Source of the DNA: Lates calcarifer
Lineage: Eukaryota > Chordata > Actinopteri > Centropomidae
DNA: 64,000 nt
Assembly: GCF_001640805.2 (NCBI RefSeq)
Contig: NC_066833.1
Location: 7,520,814 to 7,584,813 of the forward strand
Reading direction: 5' to 3'
Part shown: positions 38,001 through 49,468 of the stretch, in pieces
How the letters are laid out: every line of letters starts with the position of its first letter
Numbering within the stretch: the stretch's first letter is position 1
The notes under the pieces: generated by a model
Database searches by the model: none
What the model was told of the DNA's origin: nothing
The model's input: the letters and a program-made list of their open reading frames with translations, nothing else
Translations under genes and position numbers: made by a program

Positions 38001-39702
38001 GTTGCCTCACAGTAAGAAGGTTCTGAGTTTGAGCCTCGGTTTGCCTGGGGCCTTTCTGTGTGGAGTTTGCATGTTCTCCCTCTGCCTGCGTGAGTTCTCT
38101 CTGGGTACTCCAGCTTCCTCCCACAGTCCAAAGACATGCAGCTTAGGTTAATCTGTGATTTTAAATTGCCTGTAGGTATGAATGTGAGTGTGAATGTGAA
38201 TGTGAGTGTTTGTCTGTATGTGTTGTATGTGTATGTCCGATGGACTGGCAATCTGTACGGAGTCTACCCTGCCTCTTGCCCTAATATCAGCTGTGATAGG
38301 CCCCAGCTATTTTGGCCATTTTTGTACCATTTGGGTGGTTTCCACCGAAAAGAAATTAGACCATATTCCAATATACAGTATATGCCCTTCCTCTGCTTGA
38401 GTAGTGCAATAGAGATTGTCAGGGCAGAGTTCAGTAGGCTCAGTTTGACACACAATGGCTGATAACTCATGACTGTCACAACTAAATATCTTTTCAGCTG
38501 ATTACATCTAGGTTGAAACTTAATTCCTGTTCCAATTATTATTCTGTTTTAGCTTTCATTAAACACAGCGTATCTGTCCATATGATCTAAAGGCTTCAGA
38601 AATTCAACTGAATTTAGACTTCAAAGACTACAGAAAGACTGCAAAAATTAATGAAACTGAAAATTGGGCTATTTTTCAGATGGTGATTTTGTGGTGCAAT
38701 GTGACAAATAAGGTCCCTCATTGTTTTTCACATCTGGATCTAGATGCAAATTCTAAATCTAGGATAAAAAATAATTAAATCAAAGTGTTGAACTTAGTGA
38801 AGGTTACTCATCTGTGAAGCTCTCTGCAGTTTTTAGCCACTCTCATTTGTTGTGGTTCTCTCACAACTAGACTGTATAGAGTCTGAACTCAGGCAGCTCT
38901 AATAAACACACTGTACTCTTAACTGCTCAGCACCAAACAAACAGCAGATACAATTAGAGAATAACTGGTGAAGAAAGTGGAACATTTAGTAGCTAATGAG
39001 CCAGATATTTCTCTCTGGTGTTGGTGGAAAGAAAAACAGAGGAGTGAATTCTGGACTTACATTCATCAAGTGGACAAAAGCATAACTCCAGTGGGATGAT
39101 AATGTTTCTCTCTGGTTGATGTGTAAATATGTAGTTCTTTGCTAACATTTAGCCATAATAGCTAATTAAATCTGAATCCCAAAAATTCCAGATGCAGCTC
39201 TAATATTTTCTGTCCCTGATATAAATGAAAATACTAATGAAAAAGTAGTTCATGTAACTTTAAATATAATGTTAACAGGCACATACATCTTCTGAACTAG
39301 ATCAGAATCAGATTCAACAAAATCTTAGTGACCAGCTTCCCACTACGGTGCAATATGAAAAAGATAAACAGAAGGTGATAAAAAATATAAAAGTATATTA
39401 AAAAATTTATAAAAACTACAAACTTTACAATTTAAACATACAGTTATACATTATAACATATTTACAACGACAAAATATGTATTGCATTTTATCATTATAT
39501 ATATTATTATATTATTTAAAATGGCTCAAGTTTTCATACATAGATCATGAGGTTTTTGTTTCTCATCTCTGTCTGAACTTCAGAGTTAGTAGAAATGCCT
39601 CCTTAATAGCTGGCTCATGAGTGTTCTCTCTATTTGATCAACAAACTGATTATGTCTTATTTTTATCTGCAGCTATGGGACATGACCCCTGTGGTCTCCT
39701 GA
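20207..39702 (+). CDS. wdfy2: WD repeat and FYVE domain-containing protein 2
   Basis: Twelve coding exons give 400 codons plus stop, the family length: 20207-20343, 25476-25543, 27263-27336, 29091-29145, 29758-29908, 30776-30888, 33717-33843, 35053-35158, 36608-36709, 37568-37698, 37806-37914 and 39673-39702. All phases agree. The start [14 protein letters not shown] was chosen by family similarity; an in-frame ATG upstream at 20150 is rejected. WD40 repeats occupy residues 1-277 and resume after the FYVE finger, ending LWDMTPVVS. The FYVE finger carries WLDSD, RQHHCRKCG and VRVCDSC, with its eight zinc cysteines at residues 287, 290, 314, 317, 322, 325, 344 and 347. Family knowledge: it binds PtdIns3P on early endosomes and scaffolds Akt and PKC-zeta. 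The exon 11 donor (AAG|GTCTGG) is weak. Introns hold many transposons. Confidence 0.96.
20980..21780 (+). pseudogene. Dead Tc1/mariner transposase
   Basis: A Tc1-type transposase is readable in pieces across frames. They are the N-terminal helix-turn-helix region ([20 protein letters not shown] onward), a central part with a GHPRGND motif and [12 protein letters not shown], a part around HKNWTARNR, and a C-terminal part with [10 protein letters not shown] (the second catalytic Asp region). Stops and frameshifts separate the parts. Terminal inverted repeats were not delimited. It lies in wdfy2 intron 1. Confidence 0.85.
22300..22545 (-). pseudogene. LINE endonuclease 5' fragment (Rex1-like)
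   Basis: Read on the minus strand, this gives MGNVRSL-like then [20 protein letters not shown] and [17 protein letters not shown], the start of the endonuclease domain of fish Rex1/jockey-like LINEs, including the FTETWL motif. It is a short isolated piece. It corresponds to the portion missing from the LINE at 59.4-61.1 kb. Confidence 0.7.
22936..24325 (+). pseudogene. Ty3/gypsy pol remnant (RNase H-integrase)
   Basis: The 3' half of a gypsy pol gene is readable in several frames. RNase H comes first ([20 protein letters not shown]), then the integrase H-H-C-C zinc region ([18 protein letters not shown]). The integrase core follows ([35 protein letters not shown]), then a C-terminal region. 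Frameshifts and stops interrupt it. The second catalytic Asp, expected in an SDNGPQF context, is Val here (SVNGPEV). Reverse transcriptase and gag were not found upstream, so the element is 5' truncated. A 3' LTR follows at 24488. Confidence 0.85.
24488..24689 (+). repeat. 3' LTR of the gypsy element
   Basis: A polypurine tract (aaagaaaggggga) ends directly before TGTGGTGTAATGTATTCTG, and the segment closes with gacacaaca, giving the TG...CA ends typical of an LTR, about 202 bp. No matching 5' LTR was found upstream within the window. The right boundary is inferred from the CA end only. Confidence 0.65.
26604..26761 (+). repeat. (TG)n microsatellite and LINE-type tail
   Basis: About 19 TG units (26604-26642) in wdfy2 intron 2. 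About 80 bp later comes gcaagggataaataaagtat then ttctgattctgg, a fish LINE-type 3' tail, the complement of the fragment at 4054-4107. Confidence 0.7.
27735..28387 (-). mobile_element. Internally deleted Tc1 element
   Basis: The ends are inverted repeats: agtcaaaagtttggacacac on the left, and gtgtgcaaacttttgagtgg on the right. The minus strand encodes the transposase C-terminus ([20 protein letters not shown], then [14 protein letters not shown]), including the DLNPIE motif with the last catalytic acidic residue. The N-terminal two thirds are missing. It lies in wdfy2 intron 3. Confidence 0.85.
29157..29204 (+). repeat. (GT)24 tract just after wdfy2 exon 4 donor
   Basis: Uninterrupted GT units start 11 bases after the first base of the exon 4 splice donor (gtgagagagggg), so nascent wdfy2 RNA carries a long UG tract beside this 5' splice site. 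Confidence 0.95.
31010..31138. repeat. hAT-type MITE terminal fragment
   Basis: Contains aatcagtcagttgttcaaca and ends aaaataactgttagttgtag then ccct, as in the copies at 12600 and 34490. Lies in wdfy2 intron 6. Confidence 0.4.
31215..31945. repeat. Repeat with 'ggaaaatttcc' ends
   Basis: The left part (ccagaaaatttccaggggaa) and the right part (ccatggaaaatttccaatgt then tgaaaattcccagaatt) carry related sequences in opposite orientation. Short local duplications (gaattagaaat) lie near the left end. It resembles a DNA-transposon-derived repeat seen across vertebrates, but boundaries and class are uncertain. Lies in wdfy2 intron 6. Confidence 0.35.
32455..33380. mobile_element. Non-autonomous hAT-like transposon with 8-bp TSD
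   Basis: The 926-bp element begins tagagagagaccaatatg and ends cggtctatcccta, which read inverted gives tagggatagaccg, an imperfect terminal inverted repeat. It is flanked by 8-bp direct repeats, gtttttag (32447-32454) and gtttctag (33381-33388), one mismatch apart. An 8-bp duplication fits hAT transposons. The interior carries a ~100-bp direct duplication (near 32700-32800 and 32862-32965) and no transposase. Lies in wdfy2 intron 6. Confidence 0.75.
34490..34640. repeat. hAT-type MITE copy with (GATT)n
   Basis: Contains gacaccatcttgggctttag and ttttataggtctagtaatta, then about eight GATT units (34581-34612), then gagaaaataattgttagatt. This is the right half of the dispersed family. The GATT expansion replaces the family's usual single ttgattaat. 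Lies in wdfy2 intron 7. Confidence 0.55.
34959..35039 (+). repeat. (TG)40 tract abutting wdfy2 exon 8 acceptor
   Basis: About 40 uninterrupted TG units end 13 bases before exon 8 of wdfy2 (exon starts 35053; the intervening bases are ccacttcctacag). The tract occupies the space where the polypyrimidine tract and branch point would normally lie. Confidence 0.95.
36091..36345. repeat. ~155-bp-period duplication carrying Tc1 terminal sequence
   Basis: The segment 36091-36190 recurs at 36246-36345 with few differences. Both copies contain gtgtgtccaaacttttgact then ggtactgta, a Tc1 terminal repeat of the type ending the element at 28387. They then run into gagcagatggataaaccatt. Lies in wdfy2 intron 8. 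Confidence 0.8.
37976..38315 (+). repeat. tRNA-headed dispersed fish repeat (Expander/SINE-like)
   Basis: Begins ggcacagtgatgcagtggtt then agcactgttgcctcacag, with a degenerate B-box-like ggttctgagtttgagcctc. It continues through gtggagtttgcatgttctcc and cccacagtccaaagacatgc to tgataggccccagc. I recognise this as a very abundant repeat of percomorph fish genomes with a tRNA-like head. The family name is from memory and uncertain. It starts only about 60 bp into wdfy2 intron 11. Confidence 0.7.
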
Positions 39703-40550
39703 GGTCTGTGGATGACTGGCAGTCAGCAGGAATCTCTCTTCACCAAACTTTGAGGGCTAAATGGCTACAGCCGCACTTTGAGGAGAAAGAGAGAAGTATA
39801 TCCTACAATATCGATGTCATCCAGATAATATTTAACAGTTATTCAGCAACAAGCAGTGGCTGGTTCATGGTCACAGTGCAGACACTGCAGGCCAGTGAAG
39901 CCCGGTAACAGGACAGGCCTTGGTTGACACAAGGTTGCAGACAGTTGTGGGTGTTTGTTTGCGTGAAGGGTGCTGGTTGGTGGGAATCTTTTTGTATATT
40001 AGTGTGTGTCTATACTGTATATGAGTGTATAGGAGGGGATGAGGCATTTGACTTTGTAAGAAGCACACCTTATTTACTTAATTTTCATGCATTCCCTGCC
40101 ACATTTTTTACTGGGAACTCGCAAAATTGTAATTCAGAAGTTTCTGCATTGTGGTCAGCAGGTACCCTCAACCCAAACTAGATTTTTTTTTTAGATGTGA
40201 AGCAATTCACAGACTGGACCATAACTCATCCATAGATTTAAACTCATGTTGATGGTGTCCTCTTCAGGCAAAATAATAGCTGCTGGAAGGTTTAACCTTC
40301 ACTTTTCTTTGTGTGTGTTTGTTTTTTGGGTTTTACATTTGACTTTTGCTTTGCTGTTAAAATATAACATCCATATGTCACACTGATCTCTAATAGGTAT
40401 TTAATACCATCTTTTAAAACTGAGGACACATAACAACACTTAGAGGAAAGGAATGTTACATTTATAGAAATGTTCAAAATGTAAAATACAAAACCTGTGA
40501 AAAAAACAGACACAACAGAGGCTATAAATAAAATCTGCCTGCAGGCGGCA
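39703..40550 (+). other. wdfy2 3' UTR with candidate polyadenylation signal
   Basis: Non-coding sequence follows the wdfy2 stop codon. The first good AATAAA found lies at 40527-40532. The UTR length is therefore an estimate of about 830 bases. Confidence 0.5.
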
Positions 40551-43017
40551 CTAGTGTCAACACCTCGGGAGCTGTTGCAATTCTTGCCTTTAGATGGATA
40601 GTGCTAATGAGCATTTCTGCAGTTTATCTGTAGTTCTTAGTTCCCAGTTGGACTGCAACTGCACGTCTTAATACATCCAATCTGTTGTCAGTCACATCTT
40701 TGTGGGTATAACTTTACTTAAAGCATATGACACTGAGGAAAATTTTGCAACTCCCTGGATGTTAAGTAATACCTTCACTTGGGTCTCTATTTAAGTTGCT
40801 ATGCCTTACATCAACCAACAGAGGGAAGAGTTGTCCTTCTGAAATAAGGCCAGGAAAGCATTCTTTATGAACACCTATCCTGTTCATTTTAATTTACATC
40901 AGAAGGTTGTGTTAAGGCTATAATTCAGCTCTGTGCTTTTGTTCTTACAGGGGGTCAGGTGAGTATGAAACTCCATGGTATCAGAATATCCACACATGTA
41001 TTCTTTAATTTAAGTGTGTGAGTGGCTGCTTGAACTAAATGACCTCTCCACGGAGTGTTACAGCTAAAACTGGATGTCAAGTAACCCTCTTAACTTCTAA
41101 AAGTTGGTCCAAGATTAGACTCATGCTCTGCAGCCAAACATTATTCAGGTACACAGAACTTCATATGTAATTTCCAGTAGGGTAATTTCTTGTAGGGATA
41201 TTAAATATTTCAAAGACACAAAATGCAGTATGTGAGTGTAAAATTTAAAAAATGTATACAAATTGACACTTAAAGTATTAAGATTTGTTGAAGCCTTCTG
41301 TACATTGATCAATCGAATTGCTTGCTGATCTCTGGAAAAAAGATTTTGTATGTTCTGTCCTGTCATCACTGGAGCTGTTCTTATATTATTTATTCTAAGT
41401 GTAGTGTAAATATTTCTGACATACAAATGAACATATCACCAGATTAATCAGAGGCAGCACATAAATACTGTACATGTTCCATGTCTGAGAGGAAACTAAT
41501 GAAAATGGTTTGCTTTGATTTTGTTCTCATTGTTACTGTTATGTCATGTGTCATGATAATGCATACTGACTTTTATGTCAATGCACTGGAATCAAGAGAA
41601 AAATCACTGCTGTGAAGAGGAAATGATTTTTATACATTTTTTTTTTTAACAATTACCATGTTTGTGCTTTGATGAACAGAGCAAAAGCAAAATTCTTCTA
41701 ATGTTCAAAAACCCCACTAAATATTTTCCAAAGATATTTGAGGTTTAGATTGTAGAAATTAAGGGTTTCAGTCAAATGATTGTAGGCTTGACTGTTAAAA
41801 AAAAATGACAGCACATTCTGAGCTACTCATAAAGTATATTTACAGCAGCTTTTAACTCATGAGCATAAGCCTGAGGGTATGAATATTTTTAAAGGACCAT
41901 GGCAGTGTTTTTCTGAGGTTTCAACAACCACAAATCATGTATATTTATGCTGACCAGTTTCTAATGCATTGTGTTTTACATGAATTCATGTAAAACTGGG
42001 TGTCTGAAATAGTAGTAAAAAAAACCCTAAACTATAACACAATAGCTTGTCTTGCAAAAGAAATATCTGTAATCATGAGGTGTGTGATTTAAATGAGAAA
42101 AAATGTTCAAAATCACTGGTGTAGTCCCTTAACTACACAGGAGATACAAATATATTGACAAAAGCTAAACTTTTCTTTTCAGTCAATATAAATTCATCTG
42201 AGTTGTGACCATTAATGTAACAATGTGTGTATAAATAATATATTAAAAAAACAGGTACCAGATATGAGTCAAAATGGTGTTTGCTGGTTCAGTGCTGCTA
42301 TTATGGAGTAGCAGTAACCAAACCATCATTGCGGGACACTTTATTTTGTCCCTTTGATACATGTGCACAATTTCCTCAGCAGTTTCTCCTGTATATTTAT
42401 ACCATTAAGTTATTTTCTGCTGTTTCTTTTTGTAACAAGTTTGGCAACTCCTTCAGGTTCTTGGCTTTCAAAGATAGTGGTTTTGCAGTTAATATTGTGG
42501 AGAAAAAGTATCAGTTCTTGTTGCTCTTAACACTGTGCAGCCAGCCCTGAATCCAGTTTTCCTCAATCCTTTTAATTGGCCTGAATCCAACCTGATACTT
42601 TGTCCAACTTGTGAAAGGAGATAGATATTAATCACAGGGCTTTTTGAAATTAAGGAATATACTGTAAAGTAATATATAAGTTTGCATTTTTGTGTCACAT
42701 TTACATTAAAGCATCACTGATCTATACATTTCTCCCCATGGGCTTGATGAATACAGTATGCAGCATGTTATATCAAGTGTATCTAGCAAATTTTCATCTT
42801 CCTTGGGCCTAATTTTAATTGAAGCTCCAATATCTGTACATTCTTCTTGGTTCAACACAACCTTCACTACACCTGAGGAAGTCTGTTCCTTGGGTACCTG
42901 TCAAAAAAATTGTACATTGAAACAAACCAAAAAAAGACATGCTTATATAAAAATTAATAATAATAATTAGTGAGGAGTGTTTGCTTCTTAAAAAGACAAG
43001 TACATTTACTGAAAATA
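40551..43017. other. Convergent wdfy2-dhrs12 intergenic region
   Basis: AT-rich sequence between the 3' ends of the two convergent genes, including the dhrs12 3' UTR on the minus strand near its right end. A possible minus-strand AATAAA (plus tttatt) lies near 42340. No gene or clear mobile element was seen. Confidence 0.45.
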
Positions 43018-46000
43018 TTAAGGTTTGAACTTGAGGGCTAAGTCCTCCAGCACAGCCAGCAGCTTCTCCTCCTCCTGTGGCGAGGACCTGGAGGAGGCCA
43101 GGGGCAGGTGTGTTGCCACTGCTTTGCGATCTGAAATACATTTCATATAAATACATGACAACAGGAGAGACACTGAACCACAAGTATGATACAATACTAA
43201 CATAACATTTAGTGAGCTGATTACAGAAACGATGTCAATTTAAATTTAAGTCCTGATCCAGTTGGACCTTTGCTGCATGTCATTCCCCTACTCTTTCTCC
43301 CCATTTCCTGTCTCTCTCCACTGTCCTGTCTAATAAAGACTAAAATGCCCAAAAACAATAATAAAAAAAGTTCTACAAAGACTGAAAGTAATTTGTTTCT
43401 GACCCTGGAAGAAGAGTCCACTTGGCTGATTTACTGCAGCTGGAGACACAGCAAGCCACACTGTGGTGTCAGCCCCCATGGCCTCCGTCCTCAGTCTGGA
43501 CTGCATCTTTGCGTAGAAGGATGGCATGGATAACTGGACAGCTACAGAGAGAAAATGGTATTCAGACGCTGCTTTGAAGTCCTAAATGAAATCACTGTTG
43601 CTGTCCTGCCATTTTATTGAGGTGGAAATCTCAGTGATGGATATTTCAAAACCTAGACAAATAAAACCAAAACTGTATCCATCTGTGTCATCAGTCTGCT
43701 CTCACTAGCAAGTCCTTTCTTTTGTTTACCTGGTGTGTCTGCCCAGCCAGGGTGCATAGAGGAGAAGTGGATTTCTTTGTTTTGAGAAGCCCATCTCTCA
43801 GTCAGAATCACCTGCTGTCTCTGTCACAAAAAAACACAGAAACATTTCAACAAACATTAATATGTGCCACAATAATTTCTGTTCAATAATTTCTGGTGCA
43901 CAGTTGTTGCAAATCAGTCCCCCTTACTTTGTTCTGAGCATAGGCCATGGTGCCATCAAATGTCCCTTTCTCAAACTGGAGGTCATCCGTGTTCAGCTTC
44001 TGTGTGAGCATACCACCTGACGACACAGTGACCTGTGAGGAGATAGGAGCACATATTTAATTTTAATAAGGTATAGGATTTACATGCACAGCATGAATCT
44101 TAATATTGACATTTGACAGTAACTTTACAAAATTATGCAGCATAATTTTTGACATGATGAGTATTTTCTTCAGTTGGGAATTCAACAAACCACTCTTGGG
44201 TCTTTAGCTTTCTTCAGTGAAGGTATCAGCGCTGTGGTGAGAATGTATGTACCTGGAAATAAAGGTAAGCACAGAGGACAGTTCAGAAACATTTACCCTT
44301 ATCTTCTATAACTGAACATTTAAACTCTTGACTACTGCTGAGTTTCAAAAGCACTAAGTACTAAATGCTTGGTCAAATTCTAAATCTTATTTTCTTATTA
44401 TTTAATATTATATTGGCTATTTCAAAGTATTATTTTCTAAATATTATTCTGCGTTTAGGCACAATCCTTGTGCACCACAAGTATTGCATTTAGGTAGTTC
44501 TAAAAAAATTTTTTCATTACCAAGTGTATTTGTGGCAAAATTCTTCTCCAAACCCTCCTCAGTTAACTCTCTCTGGCTGACCATGCAGCCTGCATTGTTG
44601 ATCTGGTGAACAAGACAAGTGATTAAAATTATAATTTTAAAAAACATTGTGTGTATAATAAAACACAGACCTACAGATACCCACCAGCACATGTACAGCA
44701 TTGTTCTGTGAGAAGTTCTGGGCAAACTCCCATACCTGTTTCACACTGGACATGTCAACGATATGGACATAAACATTCTGAGAAAAACAAGGAAAATAAC
44801 AATTATAAAAATTGTCATACAAACAAAATTTAACTTCTAATTCAACTACTAAATGGAAAATATTTAAAAATTGCCATCACAAATTCCCAGAACCCAAAGT
44901 GATGTAATCAAGTGGCCTCTTTTTTCCCAACCAACAGTCCAAAAGCCATAGATACCACTTCACGGAAAAAAAAAAGTTTAGAAGTTACTTTCCTAGCTTT
45001 ATTCAAGAGCGTGGTCTTTCAGTGTGAGAGCATATTGTCACTATTTCACATTCGTTTTTGTAATGCTCTCTCTTAAAACTCTCTCCTCTCTCTCAAATAC
45101 TTCCTGCTCGTACACAAATGTGCTCTGCTCCTGCTCAAAATCTCTCCCCTCTCTCAAAAAGTCACTGCTCGACCTCAAATTTGCTATGCTCCTAATCAAA
45201 AACTGCACTCATGAAACCTCTACTCATGGATTTTCTCCTCTGGCCCGTGAATTTTTGTGACCATATCAAAATTCATCAACCAACAGAATTCCAAATATGA
45301 CGCTGACCAGTGAAATCCTCACTGCCTCTCTGCAGGCACGCTTGCTTTACTTCTTACAGCATCCCTTACGGGTGGTTACTGCTACTACTCCTCCAGGGCT
45401 CTTTTATATGTAGCGGGGGTTTGGCAAATTCCTCACTTTTGTCAGTTGCAACCAGAGTTTGCGCTAGACTTTTTTTGACGGCCAGAGAACAACTACCGGA
45501 TATATGTTTTAAATAGCCATATAATAGCCCACATTTAAACAACAATAAAGCACAAACATTATGAACTGACAAATGTTCTTTATTTAAAGCAAATACATAA
45601 ATAAAAGCAAATTTAGAGCAAAATTTATGAAGCAGGAAACTGACATTTTTTGCTATAAACAATTATGTAAATATTTCAGTTTTTCTGAATTGCCAAAACA
45701 TATTTTCTGAAACAGTAGAACCACAAACCAAAATTCAAGCTACACTCTCAAAACCTTTGACTTCTCTTGCAAAATCAAACAACTGATTCAAAACTGTTTT
45801 AACTTCAAAACCAACCACTGCTGTCAGAAGACACAAAAAGCCAGCTAATGCATACACCCTACTCAGCAATCATTACACACTACATAAACAAATGCAAAAC
45901 ACTGTACTCTAGGCATAGCAGGAAAAAAAAAATCTTTATTTGCTGTAGGATATTTGCATATTCTTGCACCTATGAAAATGTATGTAAACAAGAAATCCTG

Positions 46001-49000
46001 CAGCACAATTTAAAAACTGTGCTATGAATTTACAGCAAGCAATGTCATTCATTCTGCCTCAGCATCATACCTTGGCTGGGTCAGGACTTCATCTACATCA
46101 CAGGCAGTCCTCTCCTTTGCTAAGCAACGGGGAAAGAATCCTTTTGCAGAATCCAGCCTTGAAAAGATTCCACTTCTATATCATCACATGCAGCATCCAT
46201 TGACTGGAGAAGATTATGATTTTCCAAAAATCATGGAACCTGTTTTCTCCTCTGAATGTCCTGACGTTTAAGGCCACTGAGATTACAGTAAATTCGTTTG
46301 CACGTGTTGTCTTGCTTCTCTCACAGTCATGCCATGAACCAGAATGTGATTTATGATTGTTGCTCTAATTTCATCTGAAATTTATTCATAGCTCTTGTTC
46401 TTGGTCTTCCTCATCCTCATCCTCTTCGTCCACCACCTCTGACATGCACTCCTCTTCCTCTTTTGTTGTTGCACTCCATCACTGAAATCACAATCCAACT
46501 CACTCATGCCACTTGTATTTGAAATGGCTTATATCCCGTTTACTGAATGGGTTCCACACATCACTGATTGAACACATTTGTGCTCAGTTTTGAGTGGTGG
46601 TGTGTTAACAATGACAACAGGAGTGTTAGTTGTGTTTAATTTTTGGGGCCTGTGTGTGTCATTCAGGGTCAGGTGCACCACACTGCAAAATGTGTTTTGT
46701 GAATGACAATGTGTTTAGACTTTTGCAAAATGGGTGTTTCAGATTTGCAAATTGTGTCTAACCAGATGAACAGTGTTTAAAGTTTTGCCAACTGTGTGAC
46801 TGATTTGATGAAGTTATTTTGGCAGTTGACAGTTTAGTTTAGAAAATGGGGTTTAGTGTTTTGGCAATTCAGAAAAACTGTAATTTATGACATTTGATAA
46901 ACTTAGATATTCCAACCCCGGTTACAGTGTTACAGTGCAATACACTGTAATTTTGATTATTTCTGACGTGAACTACAATTAGACAAGTTAGGTTAGTTAA
47001 TAGTTAGATCAGTGAGGAGAGGCACTACAGGTAAAACAAATATACTTCACTCTGTTAAATTAAAATAGTATTTAACTCAGTGATTAGAAACTCTGTAATT
47101 TACATAAATATTTATCAACAGCATGTGGTATTGCTATATCTCCAGCAATAATCTATTAGTTTAGTTTTCAGTTATGGGATAAGTATCATTGTAAGCATTA
47201 AAAATAAAAATCCATTAAAAGGGTGAAGAGACCAACAGAGTAGGGATTCCTCTGCCTGCTAAGAGCTGCATGCCTGTCGCCAGACGGCCCCAGCTAAAGC
47301 AGAAACTACCGGTGTTAGACGAGTTAAAACCAGCTGACAGTGTCAGCAGGCTGGCAAGAGAGATAACTGAGCTATGACCAAGGGGCCAACTTAAGTGTTT
47401 TCACAATATACATTTTGTTGTGACAGCTCGCCACAGAAAAATTATTGCCACTACTGCAATATTATAAAGTTGCAAAATACCCAGTTGAGCTGAGAAGGTG
47501 AGAGAGAAACAAGAGAAAAAGAATGAACTAGCTAACATTAAGTTAGATATGTATTTCTATTTTAGATTTGAGTTTTTATCAGCTGCATCTGTCTCTACCA
47601 GCTCAGTGTGTACTGTTCATTATGTGTATGCTCTATAGCATTTTGATTTTGTATATTTTCATTCTCACCCTTGGATTAGTACATAGAGCAGTTAGTCTTT
47701 CAATTTTCTCTTGAGTGGTAATGCGCCATCTCATGTTTTACAAGTATATAGTGAATCCTGGACTGAATTATTATATTGCAAATCAAATCACAATCACAAA
47801 ATCTGTCAGAAAAATCGCAATTAGATATTTTCCCCAATATTGTTCAGCCCTAGCACAACATACTTCTCACCTGATTTTTACTCCATTCCACAATTTCATC
47901 TTTGGCTGCTTCTGCGCGGTCTTTGTTTCGACACACCATGTGAACAGTTCCTCCTGCACACTCAAAACAAAATCATATCAGTGGACAAGCCCACAGTAAC
48001 TTCCATGTCCTTAAAGATTTAACCTCTCCATGTAATTGACTGTCAGAAATTGACCAATGTTTTGATGAAGTTTTAATCAGTGACTCAAACTTTACTTGTA
48101 AAATGTAGTTAGTCAGTTAGTGCAGGGCCCCGAACAGTTTTAGGTATACAAGCTAAAGGCTAACTCATACTCTTATGTCCTGCACTTCAGTCCAACAAAA
48201 AATATATGAACCAAACCTCTGGGTTCATACATTAAATATATGTCAGACAAGAATGTTGGTGCCACAACCTTTATAAATTTGTGAAAGGACTGACAAATGA
48301 AACTGACAGGTAATAAATGTAAAGACTTTAAAATGTGTGATCATGGTACCGACTCCTGTGAAACACTCACCTCTGTTAGCGATTTCCTGGGCTGTGGCTT
48401 TTCCTATCCCACTATTGGCACCGGTTATCACAAAGGACCTCCCACTCAGATTTACATCCAGGTCTTCTGGGGCAAAATGCTTTGCTGCAGTTTCATAGCC
48501 ACTCCTGTCAGGAACAAAGGGCAGTATGACGGATGCACAACACATACACTGGCACCAAAAGTACTGCAAGTTCTGATGTAACACTGAGGCAGAACTGTCT
48601 TAATTCCTCTCTTACAGACATACAAACACTGACTGCCTTTACCTTCTCAAAAGTAACATTATCCTACCTTTGTCTGTTTAACATTTTGTAAGTTAAATAT
48701 CTTTTGATTTGGATTGTTGGTCAGATACACATAGTGATTTAAAAATGTCACTTAAGCTCTTGGAACCTGTTATGGACCTCTCAATTATTTTTTATCCATT
48801 TATTTAAGTGATGTTTTATCAGGGTTCTAAAACTTTACATAATGCAGTTTAACACCTGTCATGATCATGCCAGCAAAAGAATTAAGATTTGATGGCAAAC
48901 CAGCATAAATATTTACTATTACTTCATTTCTTTTCAGTATTTCCAGCGGGTATATCAATAATCCTTTAATTAAGTGAACCTGGACTCAAATAAGCTCCAT

Positions 49001-49468
49001 AAAATTGACAGGTGACTGTTTATTTATATCAGGAACCATGTACAAAATACACTAATCTCAAAAAAGAGAAAAGATGCTTTGCATGAGATTTAGCTACTAA
49101 GCAAATTTTCAACTACAGTCCCTGGGTTGGTGAAATTATCTCGTGAGAGTTCAAATAATAAAAGGTCAACTAATGTAAAATGATGAATTCGTTTAGTTCA
49201 AGGCGAGAGAAGTAATTAAAACTGTTGTAAATTAAACTAAAGACCTTTTACTAGCATACCTTCTGAGACTTAAAAAACAGAATAAAATTATTTGAAAGAC
49301 CCCTGAAAGACTGGTAGACCAGTACCGTATACCCACCATAGCTGAATATTATCACTAAGTACGGTCTGAAGGAATTTTTAAAGGATAATACTAGATAAAA
49401 CGCTACGCTTACTTTGTATACTCCTGGAGTCCTTTCACAAACCAAACGGCATTCCTGTAAATCGACAT
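43018..49468 (-). CDS. dhrs12: Dehydrogenase/reductase SDR family member 12
   Basis: Ten coding exons give 318 codons plus stop: 49468-49413, 48504-48371, 47953-47871, 44777-44685, 44602-44521, 44252-44191, 44032-43928, 43820-43730, 43541-43404 and 43130-43018. All borders are GT-AG and phases agree; the human protein is about the same length. The Rossmann cofactor motif TGANSGIG is at residues 46-53, NNAG at 124-127, the catalytic Ser region VTVSSGG around 174-175, and the catalytic Tyr-Lys pair YAQNK at 201-205, so all active-site residues are intact. The start MSIYRNAVWFVKGLQEYTK matches the family. SDR enzymes use NAD(P)(H); the physiological substrate of DHRS12 is not established. Intron 3 (about 3.1 kb) holds an IS630-type deletion derivative. 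The gene faces wdfy2 tail to tail. Confidence 0.95.
43243..43375. repeat. Fish interspersed-repeat tail
   Basis: The sequence ttgctgcatgtcattcccct then ttcctgtctctctccactg and ctgtctaataaagactaaa resembles a common fish repeat tail ending in A-rich sequence. Lies in dhrs12 intron 9. Confidence 0.45.
45677..46880 (-). mobile_element. IS630/Tc1-type deletion derivative with perfect 24-bp TIRs
   Basis: The first 24 bases (cagtttttctgaattgccaa then aaca, 45677-45700) are repeated exactly inverted at 46857-46880. The 1,204-bp element retains two transposase remnants on the minus strand. One is an N-terminal helix-turn-helix piece (ISDEIRATIINHILVHGMTV, then REARQHVQ). The other is a C-terminal piece (GFFPRCLAKERTACDVDEVL). 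The catalytic core between them is deleted. The right end is followed by TA, as expected for this superfamily; the left flank has lost it. Lies in dhrs12 intron 3. Confidence 0.8.
47760..47855. repeat. Terminal fragment of a 'cagccctag' repeat
   Basis: The sequence aaatcgcaattagatatttt then ccccaatattgttcagccct is a terminus found on common vertebrate DNA-transposon repeats. It ends about 15 bp from the dhrs12 exon 3 donor. Confidence 0.4.

Noticed and set aside
37910..38462. Several overlapping open frames within wdfy2 intron 11
   Set aside because: They lie in the tRNA-headed dispersed repeat and show no host-protein similarity.
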